Shown here: in pieces, positions 1 to 10,991 of the stretch | How the letters are laid out: each line of letters begins with the position of its first letter | Position numbering within the stretch: position 1 is the first letter of the stretch | Source of the DNA: Skeletonema tropicum | Taxonomy: Eukaryota > Bacillariophyta > Thalassiosirophyceae > Thalassiosirales > Thalassiosiraceae | NCBI GenBank assembly: GCA_037178625.1 | Contig: CM074128.1 | Coordinates: forward strand, 1,922,001-1,986,000 | Direction of reading: 5' to 3' | Length of the DNA stretch: 64,000 nucleotides | The notes under the pieces: model-generated | The model's input: the letters and a program-made list of their open reading frames with translations, nothing else | What the model was told of the DNA's origin: nothing | The model's database searches: none | Translations under genes and position numbers: made by a program

Positions 1-1
1 C

Positions 2-1807
2 ATGCCGTTTAACGAGGTACAGTCAGATGTCAAGAATGTGACTGCAAAGAAACATCATTACGATGATCAAGAAACAAAATTAATCTCAGTCCTAAAAAGA
101 GCCCTTGATGATGGTGGTTACAAACTCATGGATAAGCGAGATTTGGATCTTTGTTCAGCACTAAATGCTGGGTACTTGTTGCGTCTATCGTTATTTCCAG
201 ATCTCAAAAACTTGGATTGCATAGGTAAAGAATTCTATCCTGAATTGCAAACCAACGGAACCGAGGATTCTGATGATCCAATCGAACAACTCATTCTAGA
301 AGGTAAAGTATTACTGTTTCGCAGAGGGTATTCGAAGGAGATAACTACAGGACGTTTACTTCTTCCAAAGCTGGACTATCTTCAGACAAGTCTTGTGCAG
401 AGGTCTACCGTATCTGTGACGAGGAAGTTAGCTGTGTTCGAACGACGGATAGAAGAAATCATTACAAAACTTGTTACGGCAGTGAATGATTACGTGCAAA
501 ATGTAAGCCAGCTCTTGAGGCAGAAGTGTTCAGATCTTGTGTATGACGTCCTGGAAAGTGTTGGTTTATCAAACAATACTTTTATTCTAAATTTGTTGCC
601 AAAGAATAATACTGTTTGTGTCACAGAGAACTACACTCCAAATGGATCAGAGTCTAAATCATCAAACACGACATCTAGAACAACCTATGTCAAGGGGAAC
701 AAAATCTTCAAACTGAATCGATACGAACTTGGAAACTCGTTTGATATCAATGATGCAACAATTTCACCATTTCTACTGTGCGAGATGGGCAACGAGACAT
801 CTCCTGTGGAACGAGATATCTATGATGCGATCGACGCAGGTCTAATCGACAGTGCGTCAATTTACAAATCCTCTGCTGTGCGCTTACTAGAGCGAATCAG
901 TTTAGAGAATACAGTTGATTTCTTTTCCAAGCAAGGGAGAAGGAAACTCGTGACAAACTATTTCAAGTATAGTACGCTTCTTGAGCCCAATTACGAAGAA
1001 GTAGTTGTGGTTTGGAGACCGTCGAAGAATAAGATGAAGAGGATAACACCACCCAAATGGATGTACGAAGCTGCGAAAATATTTGACATGGAAGACAGAA
1101 TGCCCATATTAAAGAATACAACGTCAATTGACGCTGAAGATGAGATGGAAGATCTTGAAATCAGAGCTTTCAATGATGTTCCAATGGCCAATATCTTGGC
1201 TGTATTACCAAAGAATAAGCTCATCTTCCGACCTGCAGATGCATTTGTCCTTGATTTTGTGAGCCTTGCCACGTTTTTGGCTACAGCAGGCTCACTCAAG
1301 TTTGATAGTCCAAAGCTTGATTTACTTGCTTTAGTGGCGTTGATATTATTTGCTGTCCGAACCGTGAGTAGCTACAATGTATCATGCCCGTCTTGATAAA
1401 GATTTCGACTAATATATCCTCTCTGCGATACTCAGTTCTTTCGATATAGCAACAAATATGCTCGATATGATTTGCTCGTGAATAAGTTTCTAACTTCTAA
1501 GCTCAGTCATCGTGGAGCCGGTGCATTGAACTATCTTACACAGGAAGCAAATTCACAAAAAGCACTTCGAGCAATGTGTATACGAGATTGGTTGCGTGAG
1601 AACGAAGGAATAAGCGCATTTGATGAAGGAGAAGCTTATATCAATGACAAGGCCTTTGCAGGAACGTCGCGAGTCAATGTTGACATCCAATCTGGGCTTG
1701 ACGATCTCAGAGAATTAGAACAATTCACGAGTACAAATGAGTTGATAGACGACAGCGAAGCAAACGCAGTCATAAAAAGAGTATGGGACAAGACATTTGA
1801 TGATTAA
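2..1807 (+). CDS. DUF3754 (TMEM143-like) membrane protein, possibly 5' partial
   Basis: Two exons are read: 2-1363 and 1436-1807, separated by a 72-bp GTGAGT..CAG intron. Joining them gives about 577 aa and keeps the frame. The C-terminal half has the layout I associate with DUF3754/TMEM143 proteins: a VVVVWRP strand followed by a PPKW segment, the FNDVPMANILAVLPKNK motif, a hydrophobic hairpin (about residues 420-455), then after the intron a FFRYSNKYARYDLLVNKFL helix. Family function is unknown; animal TMEM143 is reported in mitochondria. The first ATG lies at base 2, so an upstream start or exon may be missing. The hydrophobic stretch spans the exon junction, so splicing is needed for a complete domain. 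Family assignment is by pattern and is moderately secure. Confidence 0.72.
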
Positions 1808-1885
1808 ACTGGTGGAATTTTATAGGTCAATTACCATTCCAAAGCAACAACAGATGAGCAATGCAAATACAACACATGACCACGG

Positions 1886-3096
1886 CTACATATCCATGTG
1901 GGAGCGCATCTGTTGCTTGTACAAAATGTACGCGTACGATTCAACTTTCTTCTTTTCATGCCCCTTTCTTTCAACACCGTCATCTTTGCTGGGAAGCTTG
2001 ATGTTCATTACGCCAGTCCAGTCATCTTGTTCGAAGAAAACAGCTCTATCTTCTGGCTTTGCAGAAGAGAGGATAACCAGAACTCCATGATTCCTATCGA
2101 GCAGACGGAAACACTCTCGAACCATTTTTCTTGCATCAAATACAGATGAAGCACCACACAGTACAATATCAAGCGTTTTCTTACAGATAATGAGGTCAAA
2201 TGATTCATCTGGGTAATTGAGACCCTTCGCAATGTCGCCAAGTTCAAATGTCATATCGGGATATGTTTCTCCACCAACATCGATATCGTCACGAGCTTCA
2301 AATTCAGTGGATAACATACTCATCTCATTCGCCAGCTTGGGCTTTAATCCCAACGAGTAGCGGAGAAGATTCTCTTGTTGAATGCTGGAGTGCAACTCGG
2401 CAAAGAATTTATGATTGTACTTTTCCTTCACTGTGGGGGACACGAAGAAGTAACATGATGTATTTGAGCAACAAAAATAGTCACAACACACGAACAGAAA
2501 TATTTAAATCGACTCACTCTTTTTGATAAGCACAAACGAATTATCAACGTTGACGATATTATTATAACCTTTCTTCAATAGATGCGCCCCTACTTCTGAA
2601 TTACCACAACCCAAATGTAGAACTCTCACGTCTTTCCTCTGCTTTGGAAAGGATCCTTTCTCGTCGAGACTTCGTTCATTGCGATGATTCTCGTTCAGCA
2701 TACTGCTGTAATCCTCGTCAGGATAGAGTGGAGATGGGAATGTGCTCAGACTCGTCACGACAATGTGTCCGCCGGGAGGAGGTGCGTATGTATACTGTAA
2801 GATTTCTGGTTGAATGATTGCTTCCAATAAGTCATTGCCACAGATCCACTCGCATGGCTCTTTTTCACGAGCATACCTGGATAGAGGGAAGGAGAGAACA
2901 ACAGGGAAATGATGAAGGTTGAGGATCATGTTTCATTGGGTGCTGATGATAGATCGCATTGCCGTGGTCTCTACCAATGCATAGACAGTACGAGTGAAAG
3001 TCGGATCCACGCTGCATCCACGAACGTGATGCCCGCCGTCGCCCGCCTAATAACTTACCTCGCATTCCAATATTCCAGTTTGCCGTAGGAAGCCAT
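1886..3096 (-). CDS. METTL13/EEF1AKNMT-like SAM-dependent methyltransferase
   Basis: Three exons on the minus strand: 3059-3096 (38 bp), 2518-2876 and 1886-2430, with introns of 182 and 87 bp (GTAAGT..CAG and GTGAGT..CAG). The spliced product is 313 aa. It begins [20 protein letters not shown], the usual opening of METTL13-type enzymes (xYGkxxYWxxRY). The SAM-binding motif [12 protein letters not shown] is followed by [11 protein letters not shown], and [16 protein letters not shown] is the family's characteristic post-motif region. Relatives methylate eEF1A or other proteins on lysine or the N terminus; the substrate here is not shown. The tiny first exon is supported because it restores both the frame and the conserved N terminus. 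Its start lies 217 bp from the divergent coiled-coil gene, so a shared promoter is possible. Confidence 0.85.
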
Positions 3097-3313
3097 GTTT
3101 ATTGTGGTGGATGCAGGAAGTAAGGAGTGCGTTGATGTTAGTTTAGTTGCGTCATGATTGCATTGTGGTCGATCATGCAGCAGGGCGGAGTTGGAGGAGT
3201 CATGGCTCGAGGCTTTCTCGTAATTTACCTACTTACGAGTATTACCCTCACTTTCATCTCACCTCTCAAACTGCCATAACAATAAATAAATAGCCCCGCC
3301 CCCAGCTCTCATC

Positions 3314-4763
3314 ATGACGACTGCCAAGCCTTCCGGAGCAATGTCCTTATTGGACAAATATGCCTCCATCAATTCCAGCATCGATCAGACACGTCGGCTA
3401 GTCACAGCCTCCCGGGCTAACGTAGATGCGATAAACATGAAGATCCAAAATCTCCGTGAAAATCGCGCCGAAATGATTCAGCAGACCAACGATGCCAGCG
3501 CCGGCGCCTCCAAGCTCAAGACAGAATCAGAGAAACATATTGCAGAGCACCGTGAAAAGACGGCCGAGAAAAATCGTGTCGAGAGAGAGAAGAAGATGGC
3601 CAAGATCGCCTACAATGACACGAAGAGTTTGATTGAGGACGAGCGCACGGCATTTTTAGAGCGTTGTCGCGAGTTCCGAGCATCGTGCAGGAAAATCAGG
3701 GCAGCGGCTTCTATTCTAGTGTTGGATGGAGGGGGAGGAACGTTTGATGCAAGGGATGCCTCGGATGAAATTGATTTATGGCGTAAACTTCAAGAGGAAG
3801 ATTTGTCGGATGACGATGATACGGATTCCTCCACTTCCAATGCTCGTAAGAGGGAGCGTAAGAAGATTGATACCGAATTGGAACAAGCAGAGAAGGAGGA
3901 GAAGCAAAGCCGTCAAAATCACATTGAAGCTGAGTGCGGTTTGGAGAGGACGAGGAGTGAGCATGAAACTGCTACGAAGAGGTGTAGCTCCCGCCGTGTC
4001 AAACTCACGCAACAGCGTGCACAGCTCGAGAGGCACCGCAAGGAAGTGTCAGAATTGGAGAGCGAGATTGCTGCCGCAAAAGACGAAGTTGTGGAAGCAA
4101 ATCAGATGGCAAACGCGTTGGAGAAAGGTGAGCAGTTGTGTTGCAGACTCGCGGGTAGAGCTATATTGTGAACCAATCTCTCACCGGAGTTTTACTTGTC
4201 TTTTCTCAGAATGCCAAAGGAGGAAGCAAATTCGTCGTACCAATGTTCAAGCTTCTTACAGCAACAATTTCAATCCAGCTCCACAGGAATCCAGCATCTC
4301 CAATCCATACCGTCGCAACCCTCAACCCACGAACAGCGCGCCCATATCCAACCCTTACAATCGCAATCGAGCTATTACCCCAAATGCAAATACGTCTTCG
4401 AGCAATAACACGGCGAACAATCCACACCGCCAACAAAGCGGAAATGGAAGAGCATCTTCATCCCATCGATATGCATCTGAATTGATGAATGAGGTGACAC
4501 CACATCCATACGGAAACAATGGCAGTGCTCAACGCTACAACACTCAACAGCGCCCCAACCAAAATCAGCAAGGAGGGAGTCGAGCTTCTCGTCACAACCG
4601 CCAGTTTGGGACGAATGTTGGAGTTTCTATGGACTCTGAAATGACGAAGGAATTGCAAGAATGTATGGCGGCTTTCTCAACCGACAAAACCTCAGATGAC
4701 CTCTCCGTGTCTTCGAATAGTAGCAGCGATGATGAACTTCTTTCATTCAACGTTTTCGGATAG
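3314..4763 (+). CDS. Coiled-coil protein with Asn/Ser-rich tail, function unknown
   Basis: Two exons, 3314-4127 and 4210-4763, with an 82-bp GTGAGC..CAG intron; spliced product 455 aa. Residues about 10-130 and 180-275 are long charged helices rich in K, E, R and Q with heptad-like spacing, split by an acidic patch (DLSDDDDTDSS). After the intron the protein becomes low complexity, with repeated SNPYRRN/SNPYNRN-type units and poly-Asn/Ser. It ends in an acidic-serine stretch (SSNSSSDDELLSFNVFG). No catalytic motif is visible. Start chosen at the ATG following TCATC at 3314. A structural or scaffold role is only a guess from composition. Confidence 0.75.
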
Positions 4764-4950
4764 AAGACAGTTGATGATTGCTTAGACCAAGTGTGTGTGT
4801 GCAACGGGGCTTGATTACAACATTAGACTATTTTGCGTGATGTTCATTGCAATACTCAAGAAATATAAGACAGATAATTAACACTCTCCCCACTCTACTA
4901 ATTTCTCTCAAACTGTATCTGTAGATTGAATCACATGAGATCAATGTTGC

Positions 4951-5589
4951 TTACGACATGGCGTATCCACCAAGGAAGAGCAAGAAGAATGCAGCAAGAC
5001 CACCCCAAATAAGAGTGTTCTTCTGTCCAGAAGTCATTGCGTTAGTTCCAAACCCATATCCCTGGTTAACCTCAAATCCGGGAATTGTTTCAACAACCTC
5101 CACAAAGTTATCCTTACTCGCCCGACAGGTGGGGCATCTCCAGTTACTAGGCAAATCCGCAAATTGTGTTCCAGGCTTAATCATGCCCCCAATAAGGAAA
5201 GAGTCTCCCTTTTCTGGATCATATTCCCAATCACAGTTGCTGCACTTGTGAAGACCGGTGCTACGTTTCATGAAAACTTCTTGTGCTCGCAGTTCGTCTG
5301 CCCTCTTTTGTTTTTCTAGGGCAAGCTTTGTGGCAGCATCCATGGGTGCTTCTTCCTCCTCCTCCTCTTCCTCTTCAGCAACAGGTGCCGCAGCAGCTGA
5401 CTCTTCAGTTTCACTCATGCGTAGTGGTCGAAGAAGATGCGTGCGTTGCTGATGTTGGAGTTTCTTTAGAACAAATTGTTGCACACATTTATCGGGGATT
5501 CCTCGTGTAGGTACTGATGCAGGAGCAAATGCAACTGCGCCGGAGAGGAGGGCGAGAACTGCAGCGAAGATTTCAATTCGTGGCATCAT
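4951..5589 (-). CDS. Plastid-targeted membrane-anchored rubredoxin
   Basis: A 212-aa protein started at the first of two adjacent ATGs (5589). The N terminus is a hydrophobic signal peptide ending GAVAFAPAS, matching the diatom AFAP plastid-import motif; cleavage before Phe exposes the transit peptide. A poly-Glu stretch (about residues 72-80) follows. Rubredoxin iron ligands are two CxxC pairs, CSNC (116/119) and CPTC (152/155), with the usual WEYDPEKGD and WRCP context. A single transmembrane helix (about residues 192-210) closes the protein, as in the RubA/RBD1 family, whose members help assemble photosystem II in cyanobacteria and plastids. Thylakoid location and PSII role are inferred from the family. 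No intron. Confidence 0.93.
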   Translation of the reverse strand: MMPRIEIFAAVLALLSGAVAFAPASVPTRGIPDKCVQQFVLKKLQHQQRTHLLRPLRMSETEESAAAAPVAEEEEEEEEEAPMDAATKLALEKQKRADELRAQEVFMKRSTGLHKCSNCDWEYDPEKGDSFLIGGMIKPGTQFADLPSNWRCPTCRASKDNFVEVVETIPGFEVNQGYGFGTNAMTSGQKNTLIWGGLAAFFLLFLGGYAMS

Positions 5590-6252
5590 GATGAACAAGT
5601 TGAGATGAGTGAAGTCAGCGTTGATAAAGTTATGAAGATTAGATGCGGCGGTGTCCTCTGATCTGATTGATTTTTAATTTCATTCCTCACAGTCACTGAA
5701 TGATGCAGCGCTTGATGCAGTCAGCTGGTTTGTCGTGAAATGTGACGCTGACGCCACCGCGAGTGCGTGTTTTTTCTCGGGCAACCTACAAAACTGCCGG
5801 GCTGCGGGCTGCCCCGGTCGGAAGATCCCCGGCAAAAAGGACCCGGCCGGATCTTCGCTCTCTTGATGTGCAAAATCATAGCAAGCAAGCAAAAAAAAAA
5901 AAAGCAAAGCAAGAGAGGATCGGCAAATGAGTCTATCTGGGAAATAATAGCTACTGCAGCACATGTTCGTTATCACTTAGCGTAGATAATGTCGCCTCTT
6001 GAGGGCCCACCAGACGTACTTTAAAATTTCTGTTACATAATAATAAGAATGTCAAGCCTTGTACTAAATGGTAGACATTGAACTAGTGTTAATTTTTTAC
6101 TCTTTGCCAGCATCTTACTTCCACAGTATTATGCTTAGCTCAAGTTCTCAAGCTTCGGCTAGGTCAAGTTGCAAGAGTCCGACTAAGTCCAAATGACGAA
6201 TCCACTTCGCCAACAGGCTCCAGTTACATACAGGTATCTTGCGAACTATCAT
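5590..6252. other. Intergenic DNA with a GC-rich inverted repeat
   Basis: No convincing gene. About 150-230 bp upstream of the rubredoxin start lies a GC-rich patch (about 5795-5860) in otherwise AT-rich DNA. It contains the 8-bp inverted repeat GAAGATCC (5821-5828) / GGATCTTC (5849-5856), with CCGG-rich sequence between the arms. A 14-base A run with minor breaks lies near 5890. The patch could be a promoter element or a small insertion remnant; the sequence does not decide. Confidence 0.5.
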
Positions 6253-7949
6253 CTAATTGTAGCAAATCTCATCTCCAGAAGAATCCGCAGGACATTGCTT
6301 ACCACATCTCGAACTATCCGACATGAATGCTTCAGTGGTATCAATAATTCCGTCATCGTTCTTGAACGATGACATGTTGCAATTACCAGAAGTTGCGTAC
6401 CTACATACCTGCACATGACAGATATAGTTGTCCCTAATTTCCCTCTCCGCATCCGCGCATGCAAAGTATCGGCTTGCGTACCAGTTCAATGCTGTGTGAT
6501 GTGCGTTCAGCGGCCATTTGTCCATTTCAGGTTGCTGTTCTCTTTCTGAGAAACGCCATGCAATTGAATCAGCTGAAAACCTAGAGCCCATAACAGTGTT
6601 TCTAGGGCCGTGATTTTTGGCGAGATTCTCAGAATATCCAATTTTCTGCTCGTGTGCAATATCGGGAGTTTCGCAACTATTAAGCAATTCGGTGGCCCAA
6701 TTCTTAGCGCCGTCGTAAAGGTCATCCGACCATTTGAGTGGGCGGTATTCCATGCCGTTCTGCTCATGATTTCTCTTGCGACGAACATGATGGGCAATGG
6801 CCCACTCACAATCACGCTCAGTCATGTCACTTAGCCAATCAGCACCAGCAATGAAGTGGTGGGTCATGGAGCCACCGAAGCGTGCACCTTCAATTAGTTG
6901 CTTGTTATTTACACTGACCTTGTAGTAACCCTCCTGGTCACAATAATTAGGATTTTTCAATCCATCTTGATCTACAATTGTAAAGTCATAATTGCCCTCA
7001 GGTAGACATTGCACGACACTCTTTTGCCCAAAAGCTGGAATTTCTTCACCCAATGACATGACAACGTTACCATTTTGGTCCTTAACTTTCCACGCAGTTT
7101 CCTCCCCAAAACAGTCAACCTTGACGTCTACTTCAACTCGGTGCTGCCCGTTATCACATACTCCTTCATCTGCGGGAAACAATTGCCTGACTTGCGCACA
7201 CCAGTTTGTTTGAGCAGTAGTAGTTGTGGTTGTAGTGGTGGTTGTAGTAGATGTCGTAGTTGTAGTGACTGCCGCCTTGCCAGTGAGAATTCCAATGTTG
7301 ACGGGAAAGTCTTTTGTACTCCATTTAGAATTATCTTCTTCCATCTTTCCGATCTCCGCACCATCAAGAGTTATGACCACAAAGCCACATCCATCATTTC
7401 GGCACATTCCGTCACCAGAAGAGTCGGTCAATTGAAACGTGAATGTTCCAAGTGGGAGGCACATTCGTAACCTAGTTTCAGCACCGGAGGCCCAATTTGT
7501 CATATCACCTCCTGTCAACGTATTGCCATTACCATTTATCAAAGCCCATCGATTGTCAGACGGCTTGTCGTCTGTTGTAACTGCAGCGATGAATTCATAT
7601 TTTTCATCAGGGCAGCCTCCTAGCTCGCGTACTCCTTGATGTGACTTATCGCGATCGATATCGGCCTGAGAAATGTCGAAAAAGAATGAATGAGAAACAA
7701 TATTTCATTTGTCCGATAGCGGCAGCGGTCATCACTACCAAGTAGTCGATACCCAGTGATGATAGAAGGAAAGAAACTCACCTCAAAGAGATCGAAGGTA
7801 ATGACGCCATAATCAGCTTTTGGCACAATCTCAGGCTGGCTGGAGAGGGTTGTGTCGATTCCTCTATCATCGCCACGTAGGTAGCCGCCGGTGGCGGAAG
7901 TAAGGTGGGCAGAAGCTGCCGCAAGAATAAGTCGAGAGAAGGTCTTCAT
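6253..7949 (-). CDS. Secreted CAP/SCP (PR-1-like) protein with two repeated domains
   Basis: Two exons, 7782-7949 and 6253-7665, with a 116-bp intron; product 526 aa. It has an N-terminal signal peptide (MKTFSRLILAAASAHLTSA). Two copies of a Cys-containing module, CLPLGTFTFQLTDSSGDGMC and CLPEGNYDFTIVDQDG, lie at about residues 125-165 and 276-320, joined by a run of threonines (about 190-206). The C-terminal CAP domain (about 340-490) shows the HHVRRKRN helix, LKWSDDLYDGAKNWA, the YSENLA box, HHTALNW, ACADAE and a Cys-rich end with VCRYATSGNC. CAP proteins are extracellular and bind sterols or lipids or act in defence; the role here is unknown. The Thr run suggests an O-glycosylated linker. 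Confidence 0.88.
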
Positions 7950-8749
7950 TGTAGCAGTAAAATGCTCTGTCGTAGGATTATATATAATGAGGATCAGTAG
8001 CGATGGATAGGAAAGGATATAATAATATGATAGCGAGAGATGCCTCACAACATTTTAATGTGAGTTGCAAGTGATGTAGGAGTATCTACACAGTTGCACT
8101 CATTTTAGGCGAAGGGGAAATGTGTCATGACTCCTGACATCAAGATCACATCACCTAACGTAGGAATTAAATACGATTCTACAGCACAGATTTTATGGGT
8201 TGGCGATGGGAAAAACTCGTAGATCAGAGAGAACCTGACGGCTACTTTCTCCTTTCTTAGAAAAACGTCTACATATTATTTATTCGAGAGCCAATGGAGC
8301 AGGATGCATATCATGGAGGAGATACTCTGTACAAGTAGTATCACGTAGTTAGCTCAACTAAATCATAGGCTCACTTCTCAACTTCTCTTCTTTTTTATCT
8401 CCATCACCTATACCATTGTGGAGACTGAGATTTTATCAAGTTATGACCGCCACATTATTAATACGGTTGGTCTAATACTTATAACTCTGGGAAGTCGCCC
8501 ACCCACCTACGTTGTCATTTACTGTGGAGACTGAGATTCTATCACAATAGCGCAGATACCAATGCAAGGATGGTTCCGGTGGATGGATCTAAAAGTACAT
8601 AGCATGGGTATCCTAATATGATGTAGTCTTAACATTTTCATGATATTCATATGTAGATATAAGTAGATGTTAAAGCTTATTTTTGTTGGCTACGAGTAGA
8701 CCTTTTACCGAACCTGCACAGACGTCGCTTCATACTCGTGTACTTGATC
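7950..8749. other. Intergenic region, no gene seen
   Basis: Nothing coding can be supported. It holds the likely promoter of the CAP gene (a TATATAATG stretch near 7980) and the 3' end of the next gene. It also holds a 22-bp direct repeat with one mismatch (8417-8438 and 8523-8544, core TGTGGAGACTGAGATT), 106 bp apart. Confidence 0.5.
8417..8544. repeat. Pair of 22-bp direct repeats
   Basis: TGTGGAGACTGAGATT followed by TTATCA (8417-8438) recurs as the same core followed by CTATCA (8523-8544). One base differs. No inverted partner was seen. Confidence 0.6.
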
Positions 8750-9925
8750 TTAGTTCCCCTTGCCAACAGCTCTACGACTTGACGGTGTTGGCCTTGCTCT
8801 TGGCCGCTTCATTTGCCTTGTTGCTAGATTCCTCCTCGAGTATTTTTCCATCTCCTTCCTTCGTTTGATTTCTGCCATTCTCTGTTTATACGGCCCAACC
8901 TTTGTTGGGTCACTCTCCTCCCAAAACTGCCCTATAAGTAGACACAACACTGTACTGAAAATCCCCAGGATTAGCATGACGAGTCCTTGCCATGGAATAG
9001 GACGAGATTCACGTATTATAAAGCTCGAGCGGCGGCCTTTGATGTATGCATTGATTTTGGATACGACTGTTCTTGCCATGCGTCTTGTGTAGCCAACATT
9101 GAAATCCCGTAGGTGAAGAATGTATTCTGTAGACGATGCCAATTCTCTCCCATCAGCAACAACAGCATAGGGTGCTAAACGATTTGCAAGAGAGTTTGGA
9201 TCACTAGCCATTCGTTTGTGTTGTTCTTGCATTTCCCTTGCCATCTTCATTGATGGACTTTCCTCGTGATCTTCCACCGCATCGGATTCTGCTGTCGACG
9301 GAAGAGGATCACGAAGTACAATTACGTAGGAGTCATAATTTCCATCCTCATCCGGTCCTCCAGTTCTGTAGTTGTATCCATTGGTGTTATACTTTCGTTT
9401 GTATTTTTCATATTTCTTCTTCCGCTTATTTTTATCATTCATCGGTTGTTCTCCGTCTTCACCAGAATCATTGTTGTTCTGATTATTGGAATACGTGGGG
9501 GAGTCAAGACCATAGTTCTCCAAGATTTGATCTGATTGAGGATCCCATTTGATGTTATCTGCACGGACCAACTGTTCTCGCCATATTTGAATCTTATTCT
9601 TTCGTTTGGCTTTTCTTTTTTTACCCTCGTTAAATGGTGAGTTCCGAGGAAGGAATGCTTTAGGTGTATTGATTGTAAGAGTGCACCCATTTGAGTTACA
9701 TTCAAGTATCATAGATGCACTGACGGAACGAATCCAGGACCAACCTGCCCACACAAAGAAGAGACTGATAAATAGCCAAATGTATGTGCCCTTGGTAAAA
9801 CCATCTGCTTTGCGTATTGCCTTGACTAGTGGTGCTTCCATTTTGATTGATTTTCCTGACCCGTCGGCATAGGAGGACGGTTGAGAAGACGTGGGAAGGC
9901 TGTCCCCTCCTCGTCTGCGGAGCAT
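8750..9925 (-). CDS. Two-span membrane protein, unknown function
   Basis: 391 aa from the ATG at 9925 (MLRRRGGDSLPTSS); the reading frame is open further upstream but has no nearer ATG in good context. Two hydrophobic segments are clear: GTYIWLFISLFFVWAGW (about residues 45-65) and a longer one near 325-348 (LVMLILGIFSTVLCLLIGQF). Between them is a hydrophilic region rich in K, N and D with a basic stretch (KNKRKKKYEKYKRKYN). The C terminus is strongly basic. A VIVLRDPLP strand and a later YILHLRDFNVGYTRR segment suggest a folded domain between the membrane spans. I do not recognise the family. Confidence 0.72.
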   Translation of the reverse strand: MLRRRGGDSLPTSSQPSSYADGSGKSIKMEAPLVKAIRKADGFTKGTYIWLFISLFFVWAGWSWIRSVSASMILECNSNGCTLTINTPKAFLPRNSPFNEGKKRKAKRKNKIQIWREQLVRADNIKWDPQSDQILENYGLDSPTYSNNQNNNDSGEDGEQPMNDKNKRKKKYEKYKRKYNTNGYNYRTGGPDEDGNYDSYVIVLRDPLPSTAESDAVEDHEESPSMKMAREMQEQHKRMASDPNSLANRLAPYAVVADGRELASSTEYILHLRDFNVGYTRRMARTVVSKINAYIKGRRSSFIIRESRPIPWQGLVMLILGIFSTVLCLLIGQFWEESDPTKVGPYKQRMAEIKRRKEMEKYSRRNLATRQMKRPRARPTPSSRRAVGKGN

Positions 9926-10140
9926 GATTGATATTTTATTTACTTGAAGCTGAAAGATATGCAATTTGTACGTATTTATACACTTCGGTCCCGGGCGCTT
10001 TTTATCTTGATGGTAAACTATGATCAAATAATATGATGCACATCTAATCAGTCAGCTTAAACACGGCGAGACAATATAATCTGTAGATGGCCTTGCTTGC
10101 TGATTATTGCTGTGGTATTGCTCCACGCTGCTGCCAGTAG

Positions 10141-10991
10141 GTACAGTCGTCGTACAGTTATTTTGACACACTGTGTTCTGGCTCAGCGTGTCAAAATAAC
10201 CGTACTTGTCAAAACATCCGTGTAGCAAGTAAATAGGCATCGGTACATAAGCTTAAATACCAGTACATAGGTATGTACATAGGTTTCAGACAAAGGAGGA
10301 GACAAAGCAAGGTTGCTTACATATTTAGAAGTCTTCATGCTCCCACGTCAATTTCAGTTGTTCCAGAGTCAACGATAAATCTTTCACCAATTCATCAGAT
10401 TTGCTGTTTAAGACCATAATCAATTCGACGTTACGAGAGCGTAGATGACCAAATGAATTGAAGAAGATATTGTACCGTGCATCTGCATCATCATCCTCGT
10501 CGTCATTCTCGTCGTCCTCCTCTGAACCCGCATTCTCATTCTCACGGAGTTTCTTGATTGCGTCTAATGCTGCCTCTGCAAGCAGCAATGGTGTCTCGGA
10601 CGAATTTCTTCGTTACCTCGCAAATCATCAAATTGGTGCCCACACGGCGCATGCTTCTGATGTCCGCAACGAAGACAAAAGTGTCTCGAATCCCTGCTGC
10701 CTTCAGGCGGCAAGGGGAGGCCTTCCATGTCGCAATAATCGCCCGCAGCACATCTAGCAGCACTCATTGTCGTTTACTTTATTAATTTGTCTCGCTGTAT
10801 TGTGTAAGTATTGTGTATGGTAATGTCATGGTCATGGTCATGGTGGTTTGTGTGGCTGAGCTGCCTCTTCTCCCTCCTCGGGAGAAGCGGGGAAGCCAGC
10901 GATAAGAGAAGGTAGTGTTCTCTGCTGCTGTGTCAAAATAACTGTAATGTCAAAATAAGCGTGTGTCAAAATAACCGTACGACGACTGTAC
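10141..10991. mobile_element. 851-bp element with 31-bp terminal inverted repeats
   Basis: The ends 10141-10171 and 10961-10991 are inverted repeats of 31 bp with a single mismatch, beginning GTACAGTCGTCGTAC and running into GTTATTTTGACACAC. The inner motif TGTCAAAATAA recurs several times just inside both ends (10190-10218 and 10931-10976), typical of subterminal transposase-binding repeats. The interior carries one small Cys/His-rich gene on the minus strand and no recognisable transposase. It is therefore either a non-autonomous DNA transposon with a captured gene or an unknown small element. No clear target-site duplication was found. Confidence 0.65.
10325..10767 (-). CDS. Small Cys/His-rich, acidic protein inside the inverted-repeat element
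   Basis: Read as two exons, 10617-10767 and 10325-10575, giving 133 aa. The N-terminal half has a zinc-ligand-like pattern: CAAGDYC, then HFCLRCGHQKHAPCGHQ. The second half is a helix (AALDAIKKLRENEN), an acidic run (SEEDDENDDEDDDAD) and a further helical region ending TWEHEDF. The two halves are in different frames. They join in frame only if a 41-nt segment (10576-10616) with GTAACG at one end and TTGCAG at the other is removed, which is unusually short for an intron. A frameshift in a decaying gene is the alternative. Function unknown. Confidence 0.5.

Noticed and set aside
5742..5985. Overlapping plus-strand frames upstream of the rubredoxin gene
   Set aside because: They run through a GC-rich foldback and a poly-A-like tract with low-complexity lysine runs; no conserved features.
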